36,238 bases of DNA from Geobacillus proteiniphilus (GCF_001908025.1 NZ_MQMG01000042.1:1-36238); one strand, 5' to 3'; shown: positions 18,160 through 25,724, counted from the stretch's first letter. A program made the numbers and translations. The notes: generated by a model from the letters alone, not told the origin.

Positions 18160-18834
18160 CGGTTGCGGCTCTTTGGCGCTTTTTCGTTTTTTCATCGTTC
18201 CCACCGCAATGACCGCAGCGACAACGAGCAGCTCAAATCCATACTTCACGACAGGATTCGCAAAATACTCCTTTAAAAACGGCTCATCGACGATCATTTT
18301 CGCCGCTGTCCAGGCGAGGACACCGGCGCCGATCGTAATAATGATTGGGAAGCGCTCGATCCATTTTAAAATAAGCGTGCTGCCCCACACCATGATCGGA
18401 ACGGAAATGAGCAACCCAAGAACGACGAGGAGAAAGTTTCCGTGCGCGGCGCCGGCGACCGCCAATACGTTGTCAAGCCCCATCAACGCATCGGCAATAA
18501 TGATCGTGCGAATCGCCTCCCATAAATTTCCCCCGGCTTCAACATCGTCGTGGCCCTTCCCCTCAACAAGCAGCTTATAGGCGATCCAGACAAGCAGCAC
18601 ACCGCCGACAAGCAAAAGCCCTGGGATTTTCAGCAGCCAGACGACAAAGATGGTCGCCAACGCCCGGATGACGACAGCGCCGACCGTCCCCCAGACAACG
18701 GCCTTTTTTTGCTGGTGTTTGGGCAAGTTGCGGGCCGCCAATCCGATCACAATGGCGTTATCCCCTGCCAGCAAAAGGTCAATAATGATGATCGACAGCA
18801 ACGCCGTCCAAAACTCCACTGACAACAGATCCAT
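18142..18834 (-). CDS. TerC family (YjbE-type) membrane protein, probable Mn2+ exporter
   Basis: A 230-residue polytopic membrane protein. The TerC metal-site motifs are present: DLLLAGDNAIVI (19-30) and ADALMGLDNVLAVAG (near 114-128), each with the acidic residue and Asn of the family. It belongs to the YjbE branch, known for frequent association with yybP-ykoY riboswitches. Consistent with this, such an aptamer begins the same transcript (19266-19362). The inferred job is export of excess Mn2+, or metallation of secreted proteins, as shown for other bacillar TerC proteins. GGGGG lies 8 nt before the ATG, and the upstream DUF1232 gene ends 14 nt away. Confidence 0.9.
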   Translation of the reverse strand: MDLLSVEFWTALLSIIIIDLLLAGDNAIVIGLAARNLPKHQQKKAVVWGTVGAVVIRALATIFVVWLLKIPGLLLVGGVLLVWIAYKLLVEGKGHDDVEAGGNLWEAIRTIIIADALMGLDNVLAVAGAAHGNFLLVVLGLLISVPIMVWGSTLILKWIERFPIIITIGAGVLAWTAAKMIVDEPFLKEYFANPVVKYGFELLVVAAVIAVGTMKKRKSAKEPQPKAANE

Positions 18835-18848
18835 GGAAGAATCCCCCT

Positions 18849-19121
18849 TTACAAGTTATATTTTTCTTTTAATGAAACCGGAGCCATCTTAATGACTTGT
18901 TGCAAAATAAATAGGAAGACGGCCAAATCATCGATCAAACCAAACAACGCAAGCCAATCCGGAATGAGGTCAAGCGGCAGCGCTATATACAAAAGCAGCA
19001 AACCGACGGAAAACAATTTTTTTCGCATTGGCACTTCATGAGAAACGAAAAATTCAAACAAAAACGGTAGAAAACGCCGGACATGGACGATGAAGCGAAG
19101 CCGTTTCCACCATTTACGCAT
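18849..19121 (-). CDS. DUF1232 (YkvA-like) small membrane protein
   Basis: A 90-residue protein with a basic N-terminus (MRKWWKRLRF) and the DUF1232 core LLLLYIALPLDLIPDWLALFGLIDDLAVF. The DUF1232 signature is the P-x-D-x-x-P-D...G...D-D pattern visible here. It probably has one or two membrane segments. GGAGG lies 7 nt upstream of the chosen ATG. It is the first gene after the manganese riboswitch and is followed by terC, so it may assist manganese homeostasis; that role is inference. An in-frame start at 19241 would place 40 extra residues, partly encoded by a leader hairpin, and was rejected. Confidence 0.82.
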   Translation of the reverse strand: MRKWWKRLRFIVHVRRFLPFLFEFFVSHEVPMRKKLFSVGLLLLYIALPLDLIPDWLALFGLIDDLAVFLFILQQVIKMAPVSLKEKYNL

Positions 19122-19208
19122 GCCATCCCCTCCACTTTTTGTTCTTTTGAAACCGAACCTATCTTCCTTTACGATTATCTTCCCCCCTTTTGTTTCATGA
19201 AATGAAAG

Positions 19209-19237
19209 AAGGCCCTTACCATCTTTGGTAAAGGCCT
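19209..19237 (-). repeat. second, near-duplicate hairpin in the manganese leader
   Basis: AGGCCTTTACC pairs with GGTAAGGGCCTT. Sequence and size closely resemble the riboswitch terminator hairpin 40 nt upstream, and a T-rich stretch (TCTTTCATTT) follows. It may be a second terminator or a degenerate copy. Confidence 0.6.
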
Positions 19238-19240
19238 CCA

Positions 19241-19278
19241 TAAATAAAATAGACCTTTACCAACATCGGTAAAGGTCT
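19241..19278 (-). terminator. terminator hairpin of the manganese riboswitch
   Basis: A perfect 11-bp stem AGACCTTTACC / GGTAAAGGTCT with a 6-nt loop, followed by ATTTTATTTA on the minus strand. Its 5' arm is the conserved 3' end of the yybP-ykoY aptamer, so aptamer folding and terminator folding compete. This is the usual arrangement for activation by Mn2+. Confidence 0.8.
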
Positions 19279-19362
19279 CGCTAACAACGTCGCCGTTGCC
19301 AACAAAGCCGAGGGCATGCGCCCTGAACTGACGACTTTGCTGTTAAAGCTACTCCCCTTTAA
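19266..19362 (-). promoter_or_regulatory. yybP-ykoY manganese riboswitch
   Basis: The minus strand begins AAAGGGGAGTAGC, the hallmark 5' box. It continues through a GGGC/GCCC hairpin to CTTTGTTGGCAACGGCGAC and then TTAGCGAGACCTTTACC, which are the conserved loop and 3' box of the class. Mn2+ binding is established for this class. It precedes a DUF1232 gene and a YjbE-type TerC gene, a known genomic association. Confidence 0.93.
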
Positions 19363-19393
19363 CAAAAGAAACTATATTCGTTTTTATATTTTC

Positions 19394-19423
19394 ATGATAT
19401 TCAATATTTATACCTGTTGTCAA
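19394..19423 (-). promoter_or_regulatory. sigma-A promoter of the manganese-riboswitch operon
   Basis: TTGACA (19418-19423) and TATCAT (19394-19399) with an 18-nt spacer, 32 nt upstream of the aptamer. Confidence 0.75.
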
Positions 19424-19453
19424 CCCTTTTTCTTGACAAGAAATGAATCCAAT

Positions 19454-19774
19454 TTATTGCCCCGCTGTAAACTTCAAACCGATGACTCCGACAAGAATGC
19501 AAAGCAAAAACGCCACACGCGGCGCGTTGACTGGCTCGTTTAAAAACAACATGCCGACCAAGGCCGCGCCGAGCGCTCCGATTCCCGTCCACACCGCATA
19601 GGCGGTGCCGATCGGCAACGTTTTTATCGCCAGTGATAAAAAGTAAAAGCTCGCCGCCATCCCCGCAATCGTCACAACAGAAGGCCAAAAGCGGGCAAAC
19701 CCGTTCGTATATTTCAGCGCGATCGCCCATACAACTTCGAACAAACCAGCAACTATTAAATAAACCCACGCCAT
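19454..19774 (-). CDS. gdx: Gdx-type SMR transporter, guanidinium exporter
   Basis: A 106-residue small multidrug resistance protein with four predicted membrane spans. Glu13 in GLFEVVWAIALKYTNGF is the essential proton/substrate carboxylate. The sequence around it and GTAYAVWTGIGALGA follow the SugE/Gdx subtype rather than the EmrE subtype. Family members export guanidinium in exchange for protons as dual-topology homodimers. A guanidine-I riboswitch lies directly upstream, which supports the substrate strongly. The ATG at 19774 follows GGGAGG by 7 nt. It is a single gene, unlike two-gene ykkC/ykkD loci, consistent with a homodimer. Confidence 0.93.
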   Translation of the reverse strand: MAWVYLIVAGLFEVVWAIALKYTNGFARFWPSVVTIAGMAASFYFLSLAIKTLPIGTAYAVWTGIGALGAALVGMLFLNEPVNAPRVAFLLCILVGVIGLKFTAGQ

Positions 19775-19801
19775 GCCCCGTCCTCCCTTTTTAGCGAAAA
19801 T

Positions 19802-19843
19802 AAAAAAGCCGCGAGAACGATCGAAACGATGCTCCTCCCGGGC
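19802..19843 (-). terminator. expression-platform terminator of the guanidine riboswitch
   Basis: The sequence following the aptamer can fold from GCCCGGGAG through an ATCG-TTT-CGAT tip to CTCGCGGC and is followed by TTTTTTATTTT. The 5' arm includes the conserved AAAGCCCGGGAG of the aptamer, so guanidine binding should block termination. Confidence 0.7.
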
Positions 19844-19938
19844 TTTTGTCCCTCCGTGCACGCGGCGATGCCGCGCGTTTTCTCTCGGTCGCAGGCCGGC
19901 CGCAAAGCAGCCGCGGAACCCTAGAAAACATTCCCTGT
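19832..19938 (-). promoter_or_regulatory. guanidine-I (ykkC) riboswitch
   Basis: The minus strand carries TCTAGGGTTCCG, then ACCGAGAG, and near the 3' end GGGACAAAAGCCCGGGAG, the diagnostic boxes of the ykkC/guanidine-I class. It lies between a promoter and gdx. Confidence 0.95.
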
Positions 19939-19957
19939 ATTTACTTGGCTGCCAATC

Positions 19958-19986
19958 AGTATAACACGTCAGCCAAACGCTTGCAA
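19958..19986 (-). promoter_or_regulatory. sigma-A promoter of gdx
   Basis: TTGCAA (19981-19986) and TATACT (19958-19963) are 17 nt apart, upstream of the guanidine aptamer. Confidence 0.65.
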
Positions 19987-20043
19987 TCCATCCGCCTTCC
20001 GCGTATTTCCGACAGATGAAGGCCAAGGGGGCCCCCATCCGTC

Positions 20044-20337
20044 TTACACCGGGTCGTTATCGACGCCACTGTACGATTCAATCGCTTGATCGAGCGCCCG
20101 ATAGGCCTCAGCGAAAGCGTTTGTCGCCGATTCATCTCCCGCCTCGGCCAGCTCCATTCGCGCATTGCGCGCGTGAGTCACCGCACGGATGACATCTTCG
20201 ATCATTTGCCGTTTATCCCCGGCGCTCGCTTTTAACCGTTCAAGCTCATGAATCGCCCCATCAAGACTCGTCGAGCGCGGTTCGTCAAACGATTGTTCCA
20301 GCTGCTCTTTCACACGCTCCAATATTTCTTTCATCAT
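20044..20337 (-). CDS. uncharacterised small acidic protein, 97 aa
   Basis: A predominantly helical, charged, soluble protein beginning MMKEILERVKEQLEQSF, with ELERLKASAGDKRQMIEDVIRAV in the middle; no membrane segment or cysteine. AAAGG lies 7 nt before the first ATG. It lies between gdx and the cyd operon on the same strand, with gaps on both sides. I do not recognise a family. The length, codon use and RBS suggest a real gene. Confidence 0.6.
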   Translation of the reverse strand: MMKEILERVKEQLEQSFDEPRSTSLDGAIHELERLKASAGDKRQMIEDVIRAVTHARNARMELAEAGDESATNAFAEAYRALDQAIESYSGVDNDPV

Positions 20338-20422
20338 CGCCCATCCTTTCTCTATTCGTTGTCATCCGCTAGTGTGGGCGATTGGCGGCAAACTATGCAT
20401 TACCAAGACGCTGAAATTGTGT

Positions 20423-20524
20423 CTACTCATTTACGTGCACATCTTTCAAACCAGCCCAAAACGCGGCGATGATCGACAGGGCGACGATGATCATCGGCGC
20501 ATACATGATCAAAAATGTTTGCAT
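20423..20524 (-). CDS. cydS: CydS, small third subunit of cytochrome bd oxidase
   Basis: A 33-residue single-span membrane protein starting MQTFLIMYAPMIIVALSI and ending GLKDVHVNE. This is the subunit seen in the Geobacillus thermodenitrificans bd oxidase, where it sits next to CydA and is thought to limit oxygen access or stabilise a haem. Its ATG shares one base with the cydB stop (TAATG), so it is translationally coupled. AAAAGG lies just upstream. Confidence 0.92.
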   Translation of the reverse strand: MQTFLIMYAPMIIVALSIIAAFWAGLKDVHVNE

Positions 20525-21552
20525 TATCCTTTTCCCCCTTCCCATTTTCCTTTAACGTACGCCTTGTTAAACAAAAAGAGGCGCATAAGCAAATAAAGTG
20601 ACGGAATTAATAACAGAAGGCCGGCAATAAACGCGACGATCAACGCCATAGCCATCGTCTCATTCGTAAACCCGTCATAAATCGTCAAATACGGGTACAA
20701 CAAATACGGATAATGTGAAATGCCATAGGCGTAAAAGGCGAACGCATATTGAAACAACAGCGCAATAAACGCCCAGCCGAACCGCCGCTGCCGCCAAAGC
20801 AGCCAAACGGTAATGACAAAAAACAAAAAGGAAATGACCAGCATCCACGCCACATTCCATAGGTTGGCGTAATGCTCGGGATTATGGTAGCGGAGCTGGT
20901 AAATAATGAGCAGCGCTGACAACATCGTCGGCCCGCTCCAAAGAAGAGCGTAGCGGCGCAACAGCGCCCGCGCCCGTTCATCCTTGGCCTCGTCCGCATA
21001 GTACGTTAAGAAAACGGCAGAAATGTAAAGAACGCTCGTCACACTGAGCAGCACAATGCTCCATGACAACGGGCTTGCAAACAGCTTCCCATAATCCAGC
21101 GCAACGCCTGAGGCGCCTGCCTCCACAAACCCGCCTTCGGAAATCGTCAACACGATGGACAGGGAGGCCGGAATAAACAACCCCGTCAATCCATAAGCGA
21201 TTAAATACCAGTTCCGTTCCGTCCCCCCATACGTATGAAACGCATAGTACGAGCCGCGAATAGCTAACAAAATGATGGAGATGCTCGCCGGGACAAGCAA
21301 AATAGAACCGTAATAATACGCCGTTTTCGGAAAAAAGCCGACAATGCCGACAAAGAAAAAGACAAGAAAGACGTTCGTCACTTCCCATACAGGGGAAAGA
21401 TAGCGCTGAATGATGCGGTGCAAAATATGCTGTTTGTTTGCCCAATGGCTATAGGCGCTGAAAAACCCAGCCCCGAAATCAATCGAGGCAACGATAATGT
21501 ACCCGAACAAAAACAGCCATAACACCGAAATGCCAATGACTTCGAGCGTCAT
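20524..21552 (-). CDS. cydB: CydB, cytochrome bd ubiquinol/menaquinol oxidase subunit II
   Basis: A 342-residue polytopic membrane protein. The N-terminus has the conserved IDFGAGFF (with Asp25) and, further on, SPVWEVTNVFLVFFFVGIVGFFP. It forms the bd oxidase with CydA and CydS; this is the short CydB type found in bacilli. It overlaps cydA by 4 nt and is followed immediately by cydS. Confidence 0.93.
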   Translation of the reverse strand: MTLEVIGISVLWLFLFGYIIVASIDFGAGFFSAYSHWANKQHILHRIIQRYLSPVWEVTNVFLVFFFVGIVGFFPKTAYYYGSILLVPASISIILLAIRGSYYAFHTYGGTERNWYLIAYGLTGLFIPASLSIVLTISEGGFVEAGASGVALDYGKLFASPLSWSIVLLSVTSVLYISAVFLTYYADEAKDERARALLRRYALLWSGPTMLSALLIIYQLRYHNPEHYANLWNVAWMLVISFLFFVITVWLLWRQRRFGWAFIALLFQYAFAFYAYGISHYPYLLYPYLTIYDGFTNETMAMALIVAFIAGLLLLIPSLYLLMRLFLFNKAYVKGKWEGGKG

Positions 21553-22895
21553 GGCGCCACCTCCCCGTTATTGGCCCGCTCTGCCAGCTCCCGTTCAACC
21601 GGGTTGCGGCGGAACATACGGATGAGCACTGTTGCGCTCGCAATTACTAACACCATATACAAAAGGCAAAACAACACAAGCATCGTATCCACATGCGCCG
21701 ACGATGTCGCTCCTTCCGCCGTTTTCATATAGCCGCGCAAAATCCACGGCTGCCGCCCGACTTCCGCTAAGTACCATCCCGCCTCAATCGCAGCCATCGC
21801 CAGCGGCCCTCCCGCCACCAGCAGTCCAAAAAACCACTTTTTCGCCGTCCACTTCCAGCGGAAAATCGATCCGAGCCAATACGCGGCTGCGACAACCATT
21901 AAAAACACCCCGATCGTGACCATCACATCGAATAAGTAATGAATGTACAGTGGTGGGCGTTCATCTTCCGGAACTTCGTTCAGTCCGGTCACAACCGCAG
22001 CGGGATGGTTATGGGCCAAAATGCTAAGGGCATATGGAATTTCCAAGGCATATTTCACTTCCCCGTCTTCTTGGAGCGCGCCGAACAGGATCAACGGTGC
22101 ATGGGAGCTCGTTTCAAAATGCCATTCAGCAGCCGCCAGCTTTTCTGGCTGGTATTCGGCTAAAAATTTGCCCGATAAGTCGCCAATCAATGCACTGGCT
22201 ACCGAAAAAATAAAAGCTGTTTTCATCATTAAATGAAGTGCCTTGCGATGATAAATGTGACGATTGCCTTTCCATAAATGCCAAGCGGCGATCGAAGCAA
22301 GCACGAATGCTGACGTCATATACGAAGTCGCCAGCACATGGGCGACTTTCGTCGGCATCGCTGGGTTGAACATAGCCGCGATTGGATCGATGTTGACAAG
22401 CTCGCCGTTTTTAAATTCAAACCCTTGCGGCGTATTCATAAACGCGTTCACCATCGTAATAAACATGGCTGATGCTGAAGACCCAATTGCCACCGGGATA
22501 AGCAAAAGCAAATGTTTTTTCTGATTTTCGAACCGATCCCATGTATACAAATAAATGCCGAGGAAAATGGCTTCAAAAAAGAAGGCGAACGTCTCCATGA
22601 ACAGCGGCAAGCTGATCACTTGGCCAGCCAGCTGCATAAAGTTCGGCCATAAAAGCGACAGCTGCAAGCCGATCGCTGTTCCTGTCACCACGCCGACCGC
22701 TACGGTGATGACAAAACCGCGCGTCCAGCGGCGAGCGAGTAAGATGTAATGCATATCATTTTTGCGAATCCCAACCCACTGGGCAATGGCGATCATCAGT
22801 GGAATCCCGACGCCGATCGTGGCATAAATGATGTGGACCGTCAGTGTCAATCCCGTCAAAATACGGCTAAGCAGCACCGGATCGTAACCGTTCAC
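21549..22895 (-). CDS. cydA: CydA, cytochrome bd oxidase subunit I
   Basis: A 448-residue haem-binding quinol oxidase subunit. H21, E101, H186 and M325 occur at the positions of the haem ligands in the Geobacillus enzyme. The short Q-loop contains K252 and E257 (YQPEKLAAAEWHFET). It has about nine spans. The start is GTG at 22895 behind AAGGGGGG. The enzyme oxidises menaquinol and reduces O2 with high affinity. Upstream Rex-like boxes suggest induction when NADH/NAD+ rises under low oxygen. Confidence 0.96.
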   Translation of the reverse strand: MNGYDPVLLSRILTGLTLTVHIIYATIGVGIPLMIAIAQWVGIRKNDMHYILLARRWTRGFVITVAVGVVTGTAIGLQLSLLWPNFMQLAGQVISLPLFMETFAFFFEAIFLGIYLYTWDRFENQKKHLLLLIPVAIGSSASAMFITMVNAFMNTPQGFEFKNGELVNIDPIAAMFNPAMPTKVAHVLATSYMTSAFVLASIAAWHLWKGNRHIYHRKALHLMMKTAFIFSVASALIGDLSGKFLAEYQPEKLAAAEWHFETSSHAPLILFGALQEDGEVKYALEIPYALSILAHNHPAAVVTGLNEVPEDERPPLYIHYLFDVMVTIGVFLMVVAAAYWLGSIFRWKWTAKKWFFGLLVAGGPLAMAAIEAGWYLAEVGRQPWILRGYMKTAEGATSSAHVDTMLVLFCLLYMVLVIASATVLIRMFRRNPVERELAERANNGEVAP

Positions 22896-22908
22896 GATTC
22901 ATCCCCCC

Positions 22909-23001
22909 TTATGAAAACAAGCGGCCAATCAAGGAAAGCAAGACAACAGCCGCAACAGCAAAGCTAACGAACACAAGCGTTTTTTCATGCCGCTTCCACA
23001 T
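22909..23001 (-). CDS. 30-residue single-span membrane ORF upstream of cydA
   Basis: The ATG at 23001 follows GGGGGG by 6 nt; an ATG two codons earlier is possible but too close to the site. The peptide starts MWKRHEKTLVFVSFAVAAVV, continues through one hydrophobic span and ends LIGRLFS before TAA. The cydA GTG is only 13 nt beyond the stop, so the two would share a transcript. A basic N-terminus followed by a single span resembles small respiratory subunits, but it is distinct from CydS (present at the operon's other end). I do not recognise a family. Confidence 0.55.
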   Translation of the reverse strand: MWKRHEKTLVFVSFAVAAVVLLSLIGRLFS

Positions 23002-23038
23002 ATCCATCCCCCCGGGCGAACAAACAGTGGTGAAGAAT

Positions 23039-23056
23039 TTGTGACAACCATCACAA
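23039..23056. promoter_or_regulatory. Rex-like operator 1 upstream of the cyd operon
   Basis: TTGTGACAACCATCACAA is an 18-bp palindrome with perfect TTGTGA/TCACAA arms and 6-nt spacing, the form of Gram-positive Rex (redox repressor) boxes. Cyd genes are established Rex targets in bacilli. Confidence 0.75.
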
Positions 23057-23117
23057 ATTATCCACTTCATATTATTTCATAAAATCGGGGACGCTATCCG
23101 GCATGATTTCGAATAAT

Positions 23118-23135
23118 TTGTGTCATTTTTCACAT
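23118..23135. promoter_or_regulatory. Rex-like operator 2 upstream of the cyd operon
   Basis: TTGTGTCATTTTTCACAT has the same 6-6-6 layout as the first box with imperfect arms, 79 bp further upstream. Two boxes suggest cooperative binding. Confidence 0.6.
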
Positions 23136-23151
23136 ATTCATCGTGACAAAC

Positions 23152-23173
23152 AAAAAAAGCAGGAGATCCCTGC
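23152..23173 (-). terminator. terminator downstream of the spoVR fragment
   Basis: A GCAGG / CCTGC stem with a 5-nt loop followed by TTTTTTTG on the minus strand, 8 nt beyond the spoVR stop. Confidence 0.75.
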
Positions 23174-23180
23174 CCTCATG

Positions 23181-23819
23181 TTATAAATATTTCCGATGCA
23201 CCGTTTTCCCGTCATACGTAAACAACATCGGCTTTTCCTCGACGACCGTCTCCATATGGACCGGACGGCCCCACAACTGATAAATGTATGGGAGCACTTT
23301 TTCTAAATACTTCAGATCGAGTTCGATTCCTTCATACCAATGCTTCAAATACAACTCTCCGTTGCGCATATAATCGCCGTCATTGACCGTGATATACGGG
23401 AATCCGCCGTTTACCCGCATGCTGACGAGTTGGTCGCGGATATGCTCCCAGTTTTTGTCGACGATTTTATATTCTTTCCCCTGTTTTTGGAACAAATACA
23501 TATCTTCGCGCATGACGAGCTCTTTCGTTAAATAGTTGCGCAAAAACGAAATGTCGGATTCGAGTTCGCGCACTTCAAAAATTTTCGCCCTCCCCGACCC
23601 CGGCTTGACGCCGTATTTTTTCATCTCCTCAGTCGGGTTGTTCCACCGCTCTTCAATGTCTTCAAAAATTTTCAGTCCTAAATAATACGGATTGATGCCA
23701 GTGCGCGACGGTTGCACGACGTTGGCGTTCAGTTTCGCAAATTCAATCGCCTCATCGCTCGTCAAATCCATCTCGCGCAAAATGCGCTGATGCCAATACG
23801 TCGCCCAGCCTTCGTTTAT
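23181..23819 (-). pseudogene. spoVR: spoVR, C-terminal part, interrupted
   Basis: The frame codes for about 212 residues of SpoVR, from Asn-Glu-Gly-Trp-Ala-Thr-Tyr-Trp-His (from 23816 downwards) to the natural stop. SpoVR is a ~470-residue protein involved in spore cortex formation. The conserved stretch normally reads M-N-E-G-W. Here the N is preceded by an ATA codon and then an in-frame TAG, and the DNA above becomes AT-rich and unrelated. The N-terminal ~255 codons are not in the window. Either the gene is dead, or it is split by an element that could be excised during sporulation. Its own terminator is intact. Confidence 0.9.
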
Positions 23820-23866
23820 CTAAGATGCTTATTTTATTCCAACACTGACACAACAAAACACAGTAA

Positions 23867-24832
23867 TTATTGTATACGCATTTTATTGATAGCTCGGTAT
23901 TTATCATCAGTAATTAAAGAGGAAACAAAATTGTCTAATATTACATCAATAACCAATCGCGCTTCTTCTTTTGTGGTACAGACTATCCTGCCTTGCTCAT
24001 CTAATTGCAAATTAATCATGCCAGTATTTATCAATTCCTCAATACGCTCTCTTTTTATGCGTTCCAACCCATAATCAGCTGCCTTAGCTAGCTTCTTTTG
24101 AAGACTTATCTGAGACTGAACAAATTGTAAAAAGTTAGAATCATCTGAAACAATCCCTTTTTCCATTATCTGTTCGACTATTTCATCTGCTGCTTGTCTA
24201 AATCTTTCATAATATCTAAACAAAGATAAAATTTTATTTTCATTGTACAATAGAACATTATTACCAATTATAATTCCGTCCCATTGATCGTCTAAAAAAA
24301 GCTTCTTGTCTCTTTCTTGGGAGATCTGATAATCACCTCTATCCACAACTTCAAGTATTTTACGTTTTTTTAGAAATACACTTTCGTTTATTATTTTTAA
24401 AAAATAAACCTTCATTTCATCATCAATTTCAAGTTTCGCTAATAACACTTTAGGTTTAAAATCATCTCTATTTATTAAAGTCCTTGCATCATTTTCAACT
24501 TGCTCATTATTTATACGCTGAGTCCATAAATAAAGTTGATTTAAATTATTTATTTCAATATATCTTTTTATTGTCTCGCTTTCTTCGTCAACTTCTCTAA
24601 TATTTAATACTTGATAATTTTCTGTTACATCCTCTAGCAAAGCCTTTGTGGTTCCCAACAACCAATCTTGTACTGATTGGTCGATTGGAATTTCTTTTGG
24701 ATCACAATCATCATAAACAGATTGTGTTCCTTCTCTTAGTACAGAACCTACTATAAATAACTGGTAAACGTAATCATTGTTATGTTCCATTTCATTAATT
24801 TTTTCTTTTACATAAATCAATTCATCATTCAT
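23867..24832 (-). CDS. kwaB: KwaB-like (DUF4868) protein of a Kiwa anti-phage system
   Basis: A 321-residue soluble protein. Its central and C-terminal part follows the DUF4868 layout: FLKIINESVFLKKRKILEV, a predicted beta segment WDGIIIGNNVLLYNENK (about 200-216), then the helical FRYYERFRQAADEIVEQI. DUF4868 is the hallmark of KwaB, whose family works with the membrane protein KwaA to stop phage. The ATG at 24832 follows GGGGG and overlaps the upstream gene by 8 nt, so the two are coupled. The assignment is from pattern recognition, without a profile search. It is the first gene inside the spoVR insertion. Confidence 0.65.
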   Translation of the reverse strand: MNDELIYVKEKINEMEHNNDYVYQLFIVGSVLREGTQSVYDDCDPKEIPIDQSVQDWLLGTTKALLEDVTENYQVLNIREVDEESETIKRYIEINNLNQLYLWTQRINNEQVENDARTLINRDDFKPKVLLAKLEIDDEMKVYFLKIINESVFLKKRKILEVVDRGDYQISQERDKKLFLDDQWDGIIIGNNVLLYNENKILSLFRYYERFRQAADEIVEQIMEKGIVSDDSNFLQFVQSQISLQKKLAKAADYGLERIKRERIEELINTGMINLQLDEQGRIVCTTKEEARLVIDVILDNFVSSLITDDKYRAINKMRIQ

Positions 24833-25457
24833 TTTGTTGCCCCCTACTCCCATCGATTAATACTGTTTCTTTATCTCTAATAAAACGATAACAAATTATT
24901 TTTTTACCTAAGCATTCCTCGAATTTATCATTTTTAGAAATAAGGAGTGCTTCACCTAAATCTGTTTCGATAGCGTATATTCTTAATTTTAGAGCTGCCA
25001 TAACTGGATTGACATAAAGTAAATCTGAATACATCGATAACCAGAATATTAAAAGAATAAGAACAAATAAAACTATTATATCCCTAAAATTATCCATATC
25101 TAGACTAATCAGCGGTAAAACATAAGTAACAAGGTAAACTAATATATCCCTATCCCTAGGTTGTATTTTCTTAATGGTATATTTTTTCTGTCCAATCCTT
25201 TTTTTCTCTGTGGTTCTTAATTCAAACAATATAAACAATATCGATAATAATGAAATTACCAGCAGCAAAGTTGATATAAGTCCCATTACTCCATTTAATG
25301 TTTTAATCTCTAACAGAAACAATATATCGATAAACCTCCAATATTTAATACAATAAACAAGGAATTCATAATTAAAAAATTTTATAAACAGTACCAAAAA
25401 TAAAGGAAAATAAGACATAAAAAGAAATAATAAACGAAACCAAAATGGAATTAACAA
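24825..25457 (-). CDS. kwaA: KwaA-like membrane protein of a Kiwa anti-phage system
   Basis: A 210-residue protein with about four hydrophobic segments (around 6-26, 55-78, 104-120, 125-145). The cytoplasmic C-terminal part begins YVNPVMAALKLRIYAIE. The NP-x-x-A-x-x-x-R-I-Y-x-x-E pattern followed by EALLISK is as I expect for KwaA-like proteins. The TTG start follows GGGGGAGG by 5-6 nt. Overlap with kwaB and identical orientation indicate one operon. Taken alone it is only a four-span membrane protein; the pairing with a DUF4868 protein carries the call. Confidence 0.6.
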   Translation of the reverse strand: MLIPFWFRLLFLFMSYFPLFLVLFIKFFNYEFLVYCIKYWRFIDILFLLEIKTLNGVMGLISTLLLVISLLSILFILFELRTTEKKRIGQKKYTIKKIQPRDRDILVYLVTYVLPLISLDMDNFRDIIVLFVLILLIFWLSMYSDLLYVNPVMAALKLRIYAIETDLGEALLISKNDKFEECLGKKIICYRFIRDKETVLIDGSRGQQNE

Positions 25458-25490
25458 TTAAACCTCCCCCAATTGGCAGATACCACCAAT

Positions 25491-25520
25491 ATTTTAACGA
25501 ATAAATTACCTTTATTTCAA
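25491..25520 (-). promoter_or_regulatory. candidate promoter of the kwaAB operon
   Basis: TTGAAA (25515-25520) and TAAAAT (25491-25496), spacer 18 nt, about 35 nt upstream of the kwaA start. The AT-rich context raises the chance of a random match. Confidence 0.45.
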
Positions 25521-25724
25521 CAAAAACCCATTTAGTATTCTGATTCTTTTTAATATAAAACCTTCATATCCCTCAACTACCTCCTTGCCGAACTGCAAAT
25601 CCTTGGATTTTCCTTGTTACTACTCCAAAACCGAACAATTTTGCTTGTTCGCCTAATCTAATTTTGAATCAAGGTAAATTTATGATCATAACATTAGTGA
25701 TGTAACTTTACTTTAGTCGCTAAA

